The position numbers and the translations under genes are program-made. Positions 38,206-47,712 of a stretch of 64,000 bases of DNA are shown here, piece after piece. The DNA is from Candidatus Neomarinimicrobiota bacterium. GTDB lineage: Bacteria; Fidelibacterota; JAANXI01. The stretch is from positions 62,001 to 126,000 of the forward strand of contig JAIPJS010000012.1 in NCBI GenBank assembly GCA_021734025.1. Direction: 5' to 3'. The notes beneath the pieces were generated by a model. That model did not search any database. It was not told where the DNA came from and saw only the letters and a program-made list of their open reading frames with translations. Positions within the stretch are counted from its first letter, which is position 1. Every line of letters starts with the position of its first letter.

Positions 38206-39573
38206 TTACTTACTCGTAAACAACTCCCGGTCAATCTTCGTGGAATCGCCGACCACGCCAAAGTGGAAATTCCGGGCGTATTTCGCCATACTCGCCTGCA
38301 CCGCCTCCGGGGTCACCTGCTTTAGTTCGTTGATATACGACTCGGACTTCCGCCAATCGCCACCGACGATCTCATACCGAGCCAGTTCGCTTCGCTGGGC
38401 GGCCGCGGTCTCCTGTCCCATCAGTTCCCTGGTGATAGTCTGCGTAATCATGTCGGTCAGCTCCTTCTCAGGGAGCGGTTCCGCGATCATTCCATCGATA
38501 GTCTCGAACATCACCTTAATCGTAGTGTCCGGCGCAACGGTGGTGACATACAGGATTCCGTAATTCTCTTTGCGCACGGAAATACCGGATGCCGGCGCGT
38601 AGGAGAGATTCCGCTTGGTTCGGATCTCTTCGAACAGTTTGTCGTCCAGGATATTCATGGCTGCAAAGAAGGCCGGATAGTCATCCGAACCCGGGGCAGG
38701 CGCAATACACAGCCCCCGGATATAATTTGTCGGGAGATCACGGGAGATGATTTTCAGATCGGCTACGCCTGCGTCAAAACTCATTATTTCCTCTGTGGAG
38801 TATTCACCAGTGCCCGCGGTTAACGCAGATGCTAATTCGGCAGCTTTGGCGCGGACATCCGATGGAGAGATATCTCCCACTACAATGAGCACACCCCGTG
38901 ACTTCACGACATTCTTCGTATGGTATTCGGAAAGTGCTTCGCTGGAAAAACCCTCGATAGATTCTGTTGTGCCGTTCAGGCTGACGGCATACGGGTGGCC
39001 TTCGTAATAGAGATCGTTAGAAATCCTCTGCAGGTAACTGTCAGGATCATCCTGTTCGGATTTGATGGCGTTCAGCTGTTGTTGTCTGACGAGTTCGACT
39101 TCCGCTTCCGGAAAAGTGGGATTCAGAAGGATATCTGCGTACAAACTCCAGGATTCGTCAAAATTACGCTGCAATGATGTCATCGTCAGTCCGTTGTAAT
39201 CGTACGTGACTTCTGTGCCGATATCCGTGCCCATGGATTCCAGCCGGGCATTCAGTTCATCTTTGGAAAGGGACTCAGTGCCCCGGGTGGCGGTTTCGAA
39301 CATGAACCGTTCGATACCGGCGAGGTCTACCGGCTCATACCGGGTCCCACTGTCCAGGTAGAATCCCGTTGCAATCACAGGATTCCCCGGCGTCCGTTTG
39401 GTTATCACTTTGAGTCCGTTCACTTCAAAAGAGGTAGCCCCGTCCTCCATCGATTTCTGCTGCATTTCACCTTCCATGGAAGTGGTGGTGGTTGTCTGTT
39501 CTTTGGTGGAGCCACATCCAATAATCAATATTCCGATAATGCCGATAATTGTGAGAAACCGAATCGTTTTCAT
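38206..39573 (-). CDS. M16 peptidase homologue without zinc motif, lipoprotein
   Basis: The 455-residue protein has the signal-II sequence MKTIRFLTIIGIIGILIIGC, a good lipobox (LIIGC), so it is membrane-anchored, probably in the outer membrane. The M16 fold is recognisable (GNPVIATGFYLDSGTRYEP; LFEEIRTKRNLSYAPASG). The catalytic site is replaced by IERFMFETATRGT, without HxxEH. Its ATG overlaps the stop of the active subunit (ATGA), so the pair is translationally coupled. It is the likely structural partner of that subunit. Confidence 0.88.
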   Translation of the reverse strand: MKTIRFLTIIGIIGILIIGCGSTKEQTTTTTSMEGEMQQKSMEDGATSFEVNGLKVITKRTPGNPVIATGFYLDSGTRYEPVDLAGIERFMFETATRGTESLSKDELNARLESMGTDIGTEVTYDYNGLTMTSLQRNFDESWSLYADILLNPTFPEAEVELVRQQQLNAIKSEQDDPDSYLQRISNDLYYEGHPYAVSLNGTTESIEGFSSEALSEYHTKNVVKSRGVLIVVGDISPSDVRAKAAELASALTAGTGEYSTEEIMSFDAGVADLKIISRDLPTNYIRGLCIAPAPGSDDYPAFFAAMNILDDKLFEEIRTKRNLSYAPASGISVRKENYGILYVTTVAPDTTIKVMFETIDGMIAEPLPEKELTDMITQTITRELMGQETAAAQRSELARYEIVGGDWRKSESYINELKQVTPEAVQASMAKYARNFHFGVVGDSTKIDRELFTSK

Positions 39574-40928
39574 TGGACTAAACTCCCTTTGGTTAACTGC
39601 AGCGACTCCTGCGTTTCCGGACTCACCAGCGCCGCCACCACGTGCGGTTTGCCTTTAATATATGTGTTGACGTAATTCACGATATCCTGGCGGCTGACCG
39701 CCCGGAGGTTCTCGATATAATCCCGGTAATAATCCAGTCCGGTCACAGCCCACCAGAATGATACGGTGTGGGCGTATTCGCTGGCTTTTTCCCGATTGTA
39801 AATCGCATCAACCTCCAGCAGGTTTTTCGCCGTTTCCAGCTGCTCATCGGTGAAATAATCCGGGTCAGTAAATTTTTCGATTTCAGCCATTAAGGCTTCC
39901 TTGGCCTTCAGCACATTCCCGGGCGCTGAGACTATATTTGCGGTAATCGGACCGGTGTGTTGCAGCGTATAATAGCTGATATCCGCCTGGAGCGCGATGC
40001 CGGAGTCTACCATATTCTTCTGGAATTTTGACGTCTGCTGCCCCAGGATGAAGGAAAACACGTCCGCCGCGAAGGTCGACTTCACGTCATCCAGGGCTTT
40101 CGGGCCGTGCCAACCGATCATCAGCATGGAGACGTTCACCGGCTGCGTCACGACTGTGTCAACGGCGGACTCGATGGGTGGATGCTCCGGGACGGGATAT
40201 TCCTCGAACGGATCCGCTGCGCGTTCCCAATCGCCGTACATCTCTTTGGCTATAGCGAAGACGGTCTCCGGTTCCACGTCCCCGGAAACGATGAGCGCCG
40301 AGTTATTCGGCACATAATACCGGTGCTGGATGGTCCGCATCTTTTCTGGGGTGGCGCTCAGAATCACCTCCCGATCGCCGATAGTATTCTTCCGACTCCA
40401 GAACCTGGTCCACATCTTTTGGTTCGTCGCACGATACACCTGGAAAAACGGGCTGGCCTCGTTCCGGTCAAATTCGCCGTCCACCACGTGATTTTCTTTT
40501 GCCATCTCCTCTTCAAGAAAGAGCGGATACCGGATGGCATTTTTCATGAAGACCATCCCGCTTCGGAGCGAATCTTTGGACAGCGTAAAAAAGTAATTCA
40601 CCCGCTCGTCGCTGGTGGTACCGTTCCACACCATGCCCAGCTCCCGTGCCCTGTCCATATAAGCTTCCTGACTTGGTATCCCTTTATTGGCCTTAAAAAA
40701 CATATGTTCATACAGATGCGAGAGCCCGTCGTATTCCGGCGGTTCGGTGTAGGCGCCGTTTTTCACCACAATTTCGATGGTGGCCAGTGGCACGGTGTGG
40801 TTCTCGATCACCACAATCTCCATCCCGTTATCCAACATCATGGTTTCAAACGGTGCTTCTTCCGCGCCGATGGCCGGTAGAGCGGCGACACACAGCGCAA
40901 ACAGAATAAGCAAAATGCGAGGTTTCAT
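39570..40928 (-). CDS. M16 family zinc peptidase (active subunit)
   Basis: Exported metallopeptidase with HLYEH at residues 71-75 and the usual hydrophobic-acid helix after it. The start MKPRILLILF at 40928 is chosen because AAGGAG lies six bases upstream and opens a signal peptide cleaved near AIGA-EEA. It forms a coupled pair with the following HxxEH-less lipoprotein. It is a distant relative of the second active subunit at 36425-37786, so the window carries two independent heterodimer pairs. The substrate is unknown. Confidence 0.9.
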   Translation of the reverse strand: MKPRILLILFALCVAALPAIGAEEAPFETMMLDNGMEIVVIENHTVPLATIEIVVKNGAYTEPPEYDGLSHLYEHMFFKANKGIPSQEAYMDRARELGMVWNGTTSDERVNYFFTLSKDSLRSGMVFMKNAIRYPLFLEEEMAKENHVVDGEFDRNEASPFFQVYRATNQKMWTRFWSRKNTIGDREVILSATPEKMRTIQHRYYVPNNSALIVSGDVEPETVFAIAKEMYGDWERAADPFEEYPVPEHPPIESAVDTVVTQPVNVSMLMIGWHGPKALDDVKSTFAADVFSFILGQQTSKFQKNMVDSGIALQADISYYTLQHTGPITANIVSAPGNVLKAKEALMAEIEKFTDPDYFTDEQLETAKNLLEVDAIYNREKASEYAHTVSFWWAVTGLDYYRDYIENLRAVSRQDIVNYVNTYIKGKPHVVAALVSPETQESLQLTKGSLVQ

Positions 40929-41004
40929 ACGATTCTCCTTTTTACGATTGACAACATACCGGCAGAAATGAGCCGGCAATTTTTACACCTTCGGAGCAAA
41001 ACTT

Positions 41005-42363
41005 TTACCAGAGAATTTCAAACGCATCCTGCACTGTCCGGACGCGCTCGACCTTTATTCCCGAGAAGTTCTGAGTGTCCTTTTTATTATGCCAGGGGAG
41101 GATAACCCGTTCGAATCCCATGCGCTTACCCTCCTGGATTCGTGCGTCGATGTGAGAGACCGAACGCACCTCACCCCCCAGACCAACTTCGCCGATAAGC
41201 AGTGTCTTACCGTCTACCGGAATTTCCCGGAAACTGGACGCCACAGCAGTGATGATTCCCATATCAATCGCCGGTTCCTCTACCTGGAGTCCTCCGACGA
41301 GATTCACGAAAATATCATTGGTGCCGATGTGCATGCCGACCCGTTTTTCCAGTACAGCGAGGAGGAGCGAAAGCCTGCGGATATCCACACCGGTAGCGTT
41401 TTTCTGCGGCGTTCCGTAATTCGCCTGGGAGGCCAGCGCCTGGAGTTCAACTAAGAATGGGCGGGTCCCCTCCATACTGGGGACGACCACCGATCCGGGA
41501 ATGTGTTCGTTCCGCTCCTGGAGGAACATGTCCGATGGGTTGCCCACCGGCTGCATGCCGCGCTCGGTCATCTCGAAGATGCCCACCTCGTTGGTGGCGC
41601 CGAACCGGTTCTTCACCGAACGCAGGATACGATAAAAGTGATGGTTGTCCCCTTCCAGGTACAGGACAGTATCAACGAGGTGCTCCAGCATTTTGGGTCC
41701 GGCGATACGCCCTTCCTTGGTAATATGTCCAACCAGCACCATCACACAATGCTGTTCCTTCGCATACTGCTGGAGGAGCGCGGCCGACTCCCGCACCTGG
41801 CTCACGTTCCCCGGGAGACTGTCGACTTCATCCGTGTACGCCGTCTGAATGGAATCCACCACCGCAACAATAGGTTTTTCGTCATCCAGTACCGAAAGGA
41901 TACCCTCAACATTATTCTCGTTACTAATGAGAACCCGATCGGAGTCAATTCCGAGTCTGTCAGCCCTCACACCGATCTGGGTTTCGGACTCTTCCCCGGA
42001 AAAATAGCAAACAGTGGATTCCGTTCCTTCAGCGACTTCCCCAAGAATCTGCAACATAATCGTCGACTTGCCGATACCGGGATGCCCGCCCAGCAACACC
42101 ACACTGCCGGGAATGAGTCCTCCACCGACCACGCGGTTAAATTCGCCTATGCCAGTCGGGATCCGGTTTAACGGATTGGACTTTATCTTTTTAATATTTA
42201 TCGGCGGTTTGGTCTTTACCTGCCCGGATCGCTTCTTCCGATCGGACTTCGTCTCTTCCACCAAAGAGTTCCAGGTACCGCACTCGGTGCATCGTCCCTG
42301 CCATTTGGGAAACTGGGCCCCGCATTCTGTACAAGAGTATACTATGGTACGTTTTTTTGCCAT
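41005..42363 (-). CDS. radA: DNA repair protein RadA/Sms
   Basis: RecA-related hexameric helicase that helps branch migration in recombination and transformation. It has an N-terminal zinc finger with C11, C14, C25 and C28, a Walker A GGHPGIGKST (about residues 93-102), the RadA-specific KNRFGATNEVG motif, and a C-terminal Lon-like domain (about 290-452, DMGIITAVASSFREIP). The length of 452 is normal. It lies 94 bases after the MlaE-type permease gene with no obvious link. Confidence 0.95.
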   Translation of the reverse strand: MAKKRTIVYSCTECGAQFPKWQGRCTECGTWNSLVEETKSDRKKRSGQVKTKPPINIKKIKSNPLNRIPTGIGEFNRVVGGGLIPGSVVLLGGHPGIGKSTIMLQILGEVAEGTESTVCYFSGEESETQIGVRADRLGIDSDRVLISNENNVEGILSVLDDEKPIVAVVDSIQTAYTDEVDSLPGNVSQVRESAALLQQYAKEQHCVMVLVGHITKEGRIAGPKMLEHLVDTVLYLEGDNHHFYRILRSVKNRFGATNEVGIFEMTERGMQPVGNPSDMFLQERNEHIPGSVVVPSMEGTRPFLVELQALASQANYGTPQKNATGVDIRRLSLLLAVLEKRVGMHIGTNDIFVNLVGGLQVEEPAIDMGIITAVASSFREIPVDGKTLLIGEVGLGGEVRSVSHIDARIQEGKRMGFERVILPWHNKKDTQNFSGIKVERVRTVQDAFEILW

Positions 42364-42457
42364 CAGGTAAGTTTAATAATTTTTTGTATTATTCTGTCAA
42401 TTTCTACTGTTGAGCCCCAGCCTGCTCCGTCTCTGTCCAATTAATCGCATTGCATTT

Positions 42458-43240
42458 TCACAAAATAATCATCGCAATCAGGAAGTCATTAATCAGGATG
42501 ACCGCTGAAGAATAGACAAAGGAACGAATAGCTGCGTTCCCAACACCTTTCGCACCGCCAAAGGTCGCCAAGCCGACATGAACACCAATCAGTGATGTGG
42601 TAAAGCCAAAAACCAGCCCCTTAACTAAACTCACCACGATATCCACGACTACAAAATACTGCCGGAATGCGCCAAAGAAGACATTGGCTCCCTGGTTATA
42701 GACCAAATTTGCCACTGCAAAAGCGCCCCCCATAGCAATAGCATCTGCAAACACAATAACTATCGGGAGCATGATCGTCGCCGCTAACACCCGTGGCATG
42801 GCCAGATACCGCACCGGATCAATGGCCATACTCTCCAGTGCGTCCACCTGTTCGGATACACGCATGGTCCCAATTTCGGCCGCGATTGATGCCCCATTTC
42901 TCCCGGCAATAACGAGTCCGGTTAACACCGGGCCCATTTCCAGCAGTACAGCTTTCCCTGCTGCGGAACCCAGAAAATCCAGCGGCATCAATCCGGCTAG
43001 CTGATAGGCCGCCTGCCAGGCTGAAACCGCACCGGCAAAGATGGAGACGACCGTTACCAATGGTAAAGACCTGACCCCGATCTGCATTGCCTGATCGATG
43101 AAAAGGCCCCAATCTTTAAAGAGATTCGGAAGATTGACGATAATGCGGGCAATGAGCAGGGCGATACTCCCCAGCTCACGAAAAACTATCAGTGTCCGTC
43201 TGCCAATAAATTGAATAAACCGTTGGATTTGTGCTCGCAT
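42458..43240 (-). CDS. MlaE-type ABC transporter permease
   Basis: Inner-membrane permease of the lipid-transport (Mla/Mce) type. The 260-residue protein has about five hydrophobic segments and the family sequences AGRNGASIAAEIGTMRVSEQ and DALESMAIDPVRYLAMPRV. In most genomes the ATPase and the MCE/MlaD gene follow, but radA comes next here, so the permease is an orphan. Its partners must be encoded elsewhere. The start lies 74 bases after the large beta-barrel protein gene. Confidence 0.9.
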   Translation of the reverse strand: MRAQIQRFIQFIGRRTLIVFRELGSIALLIARIIVNLPNLFKDWGLFIDQAMQIGVRSLPLVTVVSIFAGAVSAWQAAYQLAGLMPLDFLGSAAGKAVLLEMGPVLTGLVIAGRNGASIAAEIGTMRVSEQVDALESMAIDPVRYLAMPRVLAATIMLPIVIVFADAIAMGGAFAVANLVYNQGANVFFGAFRQYFVVVDIVVSLVKGLVFGFTTSLIGVHVGLATFGGAKGVGNAAIRSFVYSSAVILINDFLIAMIIL

Positions 43241-43313
43241 GGGCCTAAAAGATACCGCAACTGACGGTTCACTGCAACGGGAGAGTTCGGCTATCTACCC
43301 ATCAACCGGTCCG

Positions 43314-46300
43314 TTAAAAGTCCGTTCCAAGTGAAAAGTAGTATTTCGGCGATGACGCGCTTCCAAAGATGTGAAAACTGTCAATAGCCCAGGCCACATC
43401 AATTTTTAACAGGAAATAGCCCATATTTATCCGGAATCCATAGCCGTATCCGGCTACCAGGTCATCGAAGACATGCTGACCGAGATCATTAACTTTCATA
43501 AAACTCAGGTCATCGTTAAACCACGTGACTCCGCTATCCCAGAAGAAATTCCCGCGGATATTCTGGAAAAAGACCGGCAGTGGGAATCGCATCATAAAAT
43601 ACTGTATAAACGGAAAACGGAATTCAGCATTCAATAGTGCGTATCGGGTGCCGGCTCGTTCGTAATAACGGGCCCCCCGAACCGGCATAATAAATTTGGA
43701 GAAGTAGATGTTTTCCGGATCTTGAACGTAAGTTGTCAGGTCATTACGGAAATCCCGGTTAAACCAGTTCGGCACCCCACCCATAAAAAATCGCTGGGCA
43801 TTTTCCCCTTCGCTAGCGCCGCCAGTCAGACGAAACGCTGCGCTGTATTCCCGGTTAATCATCCAATATTTCCGGAAATCAAATTCGACCGTCTGGTACT
43901 CCAGGCTATTTTCATTGTACCTGGGGCTTTGTGAATATGAGAGATTGAACCGGGTGCCATCGTGCGGGCCGGTGTACCCAAATATCGAGTTGTCATAGAC
44001 GAACGAAACTGAGGGGATGATAGTCTGAATAAGTTCATTCCGATATAACGGATGGTCCGGCGGAATCTGCAGAGTCTGCATTTCCACGTTATAATACATT
44101 GCGTCAAAATCGATACGGGTAAACTTGGAGAACGGCCTGGAGACGCTCCCGACCGTACCATAGTTTCGGTATCGATAGATTATGGGGCTATAATAATCCC
44201 TGAAGAAGTTGGGAAAGTTGAACAGTGTCAACCCATAATTGGTCTGTTTCTTGAGGTAGTAATAGGTCAGATAATAACTGCTGTTCTGCAGATCAATGAA
44301 CAGATCCGTTGCCAGTTCAAACCGGTGATTTCCGAGAATATCGCTAAACATAAAGACCGTGCTGCCCTGAAATCCGAAGAAGGTGTTATACGCTGCCTGG
44401 CTGTTGATCAAATCCAGGGTAAAACGCGTTTTATAATCATGTTCTACGTATTCACCGCTGTCATTTTTAGAGGTAAGGGTATCCCGAAACGCCGCTTCCT
44501 CTGCCGAGTCCGGTGAGGACGCCTGCCAGTCATATCCCGGCGCAAAGACGTATTTGGAATATTCGCGCCCCTCGGCCCGGGCGGTTTTCCGGGTACCTTT
44601 CTCGTCTTCATCCACGGAGAAGGCAGCCAAATCGGCAGCGTTTACCGTCGGTTTTGAGAAGATCTGCGGCATTTTTTCTTCATTTTGCCGCTTGCGAAAA
44701 TTTGTAAGTGGTGGGGTAACGGAACCCGGTTCAATTTCCAGCGGATTCGTCAGCGTATACACATCCCAGCCGCCTTCCCGATAGCCGGAAAATATCAGGC
44801 GGGAGTCATCCGAGGACCAGGTCAACTGTTGAATCCCGGTAAGTATGTTCGTTATCGCATACTGCTCACCGGAGTCCATATCGTGGATGTAAATATTATA
44901 GACGCCCGATTCATCAGAGGTGTAGGCAACTTTATTATCCGTATGGGACCAGACAGGATAATTTTCATCTCCCGGGGAATCCGTAATTCGCTCAATGGAT
45001 TGATCCTCGATCGAGTAGACATATACGTCTTTATTCGTATAATTAAATTCATCCATCGGTTCATTCGGGGTCTGTGCCCGGCCGTTCCGGTCGGAAACGA
45101 ACGCTATTTTTGAGCCGTCCGGACTCCACTTGGGTTCAGTATCCGAATAGAGATCATTGGTAATATTCGTGAGTTCTTTGGATTGTAAGTCGTATACATA
45201 AATATCGCTCTGGGCGTTATCATGGCCAACCAGCGCCATTTTTTTGCCGTCCGGCGACCAATCCGCCGTAAAAAGATTGGGGACCCGAAGGGTATATGAT
45301 TTTTTCTCTTCTGTCTCAACATTAATTATGTGGAGCGCGTCCCGGTCGCCCGCCTTGCTCGTCAAAGCAATGCGTTCTCCATCCGGTGACCACGTAATTC
45401 CCGACTGGAGCCACTTGAGTTCCTCAAAGTCCGGCGTTCGGTTGCCGGAGACAATCTTCTTAATCTCTTCCCCGTCCTGGGTAGAGATTATATAGATATC
45501 GGCATATCCGTCCCGATCGGACAGTATCGCAATCCGTCCTCCGTCAGGGGAGATTGACGGGGCGATATTATAGTAATTTTTCAATTCTTCGTGATCGGTC
45601 AGTTGGCGGGAAATTTCCTGCACGTCTTTTCGGCCCTCGATATCCGGCCAGTACTGCTTCCGGAGATATTTCCGCCAGCGTTTGCTCAGTTCCTCAAAAC
45701 CACCGCCAAGTGCGGCTTTCACGCCGGCTTCGACGCTGCGTTTTCGTTTTATCTGGTTAAAGAGTTCTCCGATTTTCGGTTCGCCATAGGTATCGGAGAT
45801 ATACTTCATTACGGCCTGCCCTCCTTTGTAGGACAGGTAGCCGTTCAATTGCTGCACCCGGGGCAGCTGGCCGTTAACTGCCAGATCCCGCAGAATCATA
45901 TCCGCTTTCGTATCCCAATACATGGAAGAATATTCCGGATACCCTTCGGACATCCATCCCGGCAGCTGGACGGTCACGCGCCCGCTGACGATGGACTGAA
46001 TTGAGCCACCATACAGAAAATCATTTATTACACCGTGGACCAACTCATGGTGAATAACATGCCGGAACTGTTCGTAGTCCCCTTCATACGGAACGACGAT
46101 CCGGTTTTTAAACAGCTCCGTAAACCCACCGACACCTTCCGGCAGATAGGAGAGTGTGACGTTCGTCTGCTGAAAATCATTGTGGGAAGCGTAGACAATA
46201 ATGGAAATCCGCTCGGTAAGTTTCCAATCCAGCTCTTTACTGATCTGCTGAAGCGCCTTTTCGGCGGTTTCCGCTGTAAATACTGCCAGATCCCGATGCC

Positions 46301-46472
46301 CCGGATAGAAGTAGACCTCAAAATTATCCGAGCGGATAAACGACCATTCAAAGTCTTTGTACTGGACTTTATTTTGGCCAAATGACTGGCCCATCGCCGG
46401 CGTGCAAACAAAAAACGTGGCGATCGTAATTGCTAAACCAATTATTGTATGGAGATAAATTTGTTTTTTCAT
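43314..46472 (-). CDS. Zincin-like / PD40 beta-propeller / outer-membrane barrel fusion protein
   Basis: A 1052-residue exported protein with three parts. Part one (about residues 30-280) is a gluzincin-type domain with H142-E143-x-x-H146 in HHELVH and E176 in WMSEGYPEY, giving a full zinc triad. Part two (about 300-600) has at least six PD40/TolB-like repeats (SPDGGRIAILSDRDG, SPDGERIALTSK, SPDGKKMAL, SPDGSKIAFVSD and others). Part three (about 680-1052) is rich in alternating aromatic strands and ends KYYFSLGTDF, as in Omp85/BamA-like barrels. The signal peptide ends near PAMGQ. It would sit in the outer membrane with the first two parts periplasmic or external. Function is unknown; such fusions occur in FCB genomes. 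Confidence 0.85.
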   Translation of the reverse strand: MKKQIYLHTIIGLAITIATFFVCTPAMGQSFGQNKVQYKDFEWSFIRSDNFEVYFYPGHRDLAVFTAETAEKALQQISKELDWKLTERISIIVYASHNDFQQTNVTLSYLPEGVGGFTELFKNRIVVPYEGDYEQFRHVIHHELVHGVINDFLYGGSIQSIVSGRVTVQLPGWMSEGYPEYSSMYWDTKADMILRDLAVNGQLPRVQQLNGYLSYKGGQAVMKYISDTYGEPKIGELFNQIKRKRSVEAGVKAALGGGFEELSKRWRKYLRKQYWPDIEGRKDVQEISRQLTDHEELKNYYNIAPSISPDGGRIAILSDRDGYADIYIISTQDGEEIKKIVSGNRTPDFEELKWLQSGITWSPDGERIALTSKAGDRDALHIINVETEEKKSYTLRVPNLFTADWSPDGKKMALVGHDNAQSDIYVYDLQSKELTNITNDLYSDTEPKWSPDGSKIAFVSDRNGRAQTPNEPMDEFNYTNKDVYVYSIEDQSIERITDSPGDENYPVWSHTDNKVAYTSDESGVYNIYIHDMDSGEQYAITNILTGIQQLTWSSDDSRLIFSGYREGGWDVYTLTNPLEIEPGSVTPPLTNFRKRQNEEKMPQIFSKPTVNAADLAAFSVDEDEKGTRKTARAEGREYSKYVFAPGYDWQASSPDSAEEAAFRDTLTSKNDSGEYVEHDYKTRFTLDLINSQAAYNTFFGFQGSTVFMFSDILGNHRFELATDLFIDLQNSSYYLTYYYLKKQTNYGLTLFNFPNFFRDYYSPIIYRYRNYGTVGSVSRPFSKFTRIDFDAMYYNVEMQTLQIPPDHPLYRNELIQTIIPSVSFVYDNSIFGYTGPHDGTRFNLSYSQSPRYNENSLEYQTVEFDFRKYWMINREYSAAFRLTGGASEGENAQRFFMGGVPNWFNRDFRNDLTTYVQDPENIYFSKFIMPVRGARYYERAGTRYALLNAEFRFPFIQYFMMRFPLPVFFQNIRGNFFWDSGVTWFNDDLSFMKVNDLGQHVFDDLVAGYGYGFRINMGYFLLKIDVAWAIDSFHIFGSASSPKYYFSLGTDF

Positions 46473-46878
46473 AGTATTTTCAAACAGGTTAATCCTTTAA
46501 AGGTTCCCCACTCCATTCCGAGAACCGAAAACGGTCTGCAATTCTACAGGGTTTAGTGGAATCAAGGTGTCGAATCGTCCGAACTATCCAAGAAAGTGCG
46601 GTGGCAAATACCGAATTTCCGTCCCCAAATGGTGTGCCACAATTTTAGAGAAGGCAACCGGGGGGATCAACGTATTTTTCATCCGGCTCCGTGAGCGAGT
46701 TTCGTTAAAAAATAACTGTAATTGCAAAGATGGATTTGTCGCTCCGGAATTCAGAGTGGAAATTTCTTCTGGTGTGTGCCTAAATGGCGATAATGCAGTA
46801 TATCCAATGGGGTAAATTCCGTTGCCATTGTGCACCCACACCTGTAATTTCGCGCCATTATGAAAGAATAAGAGAGTT
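46473..46878. other. Divergent intergenic region upstream of lpxH
   Basis: 406 bases with no supported gene. A leftward frame of about 100 codons overlaps the lpxH start and has no ribosome site or recognisable family, so it is not called. A 10-base palindrome CCTTTAAAGG lies at 46494-46503. Promoters for the two divergent genes must be here, but none matches TAnnTTTG or TATAAT with a good partner box. Confidence 0.5.
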
Positions 46879-47622
46879 ATGGCCAACGCACTGTATTTTA
46901 TTTCGGATTTACATTTTCACGTCGATCCCACCCCACAGGATCAAGAGAAACTCCACCAGCTGCGTCGATTAGCCGAGCGGATGTTCGATGACGCAGCCCA
47001 ACTGTTTATCGTCGGTGATCTTTATGATTTTTGGTTCGAGTACAAATACGCAATCCCGCGACATCACCTTGAGGTGATAGAAATAATCCGGGAGCTGGTG
47101 AGGGCCGGTATCGAAGTGCACTATCTCTCCGGAAATCACGATTATTGGATCGGCGAATTCTGGGAAGAGCAGGTTGGCGTTTACATCCACCCCGAGCCCA
47201 TGGAACTGGAATTCGGAGACAAGCGGCTCTGGATTTGTCACGGTGATGGAGTCCTGGCTGACGATAAAGGATACCGTTTTCTCAAGAAAATACTCCGGCA
47301 CCCGTTAGCAATTCGCCTGTTCCGACTCCTGCATCCGGACTGGGGATTTCGGCTGGCCAAACACGTCTCTTCCACTTCCCGCAAATACAATAAATTTGAC
47401 CTTGAACGAAACCGTAATCTGCTGCGCCGGGTCTATCACGAATACGTCAAAACCGTTTTTGCTGAGGGATACGACTATGTTGTCATGGGCCATTTACACC
47501 ATCCCCATATCCACACCGAACAGGGGCAGACATTTGTCAATCTCGGCGACTGGCTTCGGTTTTACAGCTTCGGGTATTTTGACGGACATGAATTTACCCT
47601 CAATTATCTGTTGAAGGACTAA
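46879..47622 (+). CDS. lpxH: UDP-2,3-diacylglucosamine diphosphatase
   Basis: Calcineurin-like phosphoesterase of lipid A synthesis that hydrolyses UDP-diacylglucosamine to lipid X at the inner membrane. Metal-binding motifs are all present: ISDLHF (D10, H12), VGDLYDFWFEY (residues 45-55), SGNHDYW, CHGDGV and GHLHHP. The 247-residue length is normal. Its presence implies a lipopolysaccharide outer membrane. It is followed after 90 bases by a codirectional lipoprotein pair. Confidence 0.9.
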   Translation: MANALYFISDLHFHVDPTPQDQEKLHQLRRLAERMFDDAAQLFIVGDLYDFWFEYKYAIPRHHLEVIEIIRELVRAGIEVHYLSGNHDYWIGEFWEEQVGVYIHPEPMELEFGDKRLWICHGDGVLADDKGYRFLKKILRHPLAIRLFRLLHPDWGFRLAKHVSSTSRKYNKFDLERNRNLLRRVYHEYVKTVFAEGYDYVVMGHLHHPHIHTEQGQTFVNLGDWLRFYSFGYFDGHEFTLNYLLKD

Positions 47623-47712
47623 CCAGAAAATCCCGCAGGCAAGGGACTTACACTTGACTATTCACTCAAATGCAGGTATGTTTTTGAGAAATTTAACACA
47701 CCACATTCTTCC

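Noticed and set aside
46584-46886. Leftward 100-codon ORF upstream of lpxH
   Set aside because: It overlaps the lpxH start, lacks a ribosome site and shows no domain; treated as chance.
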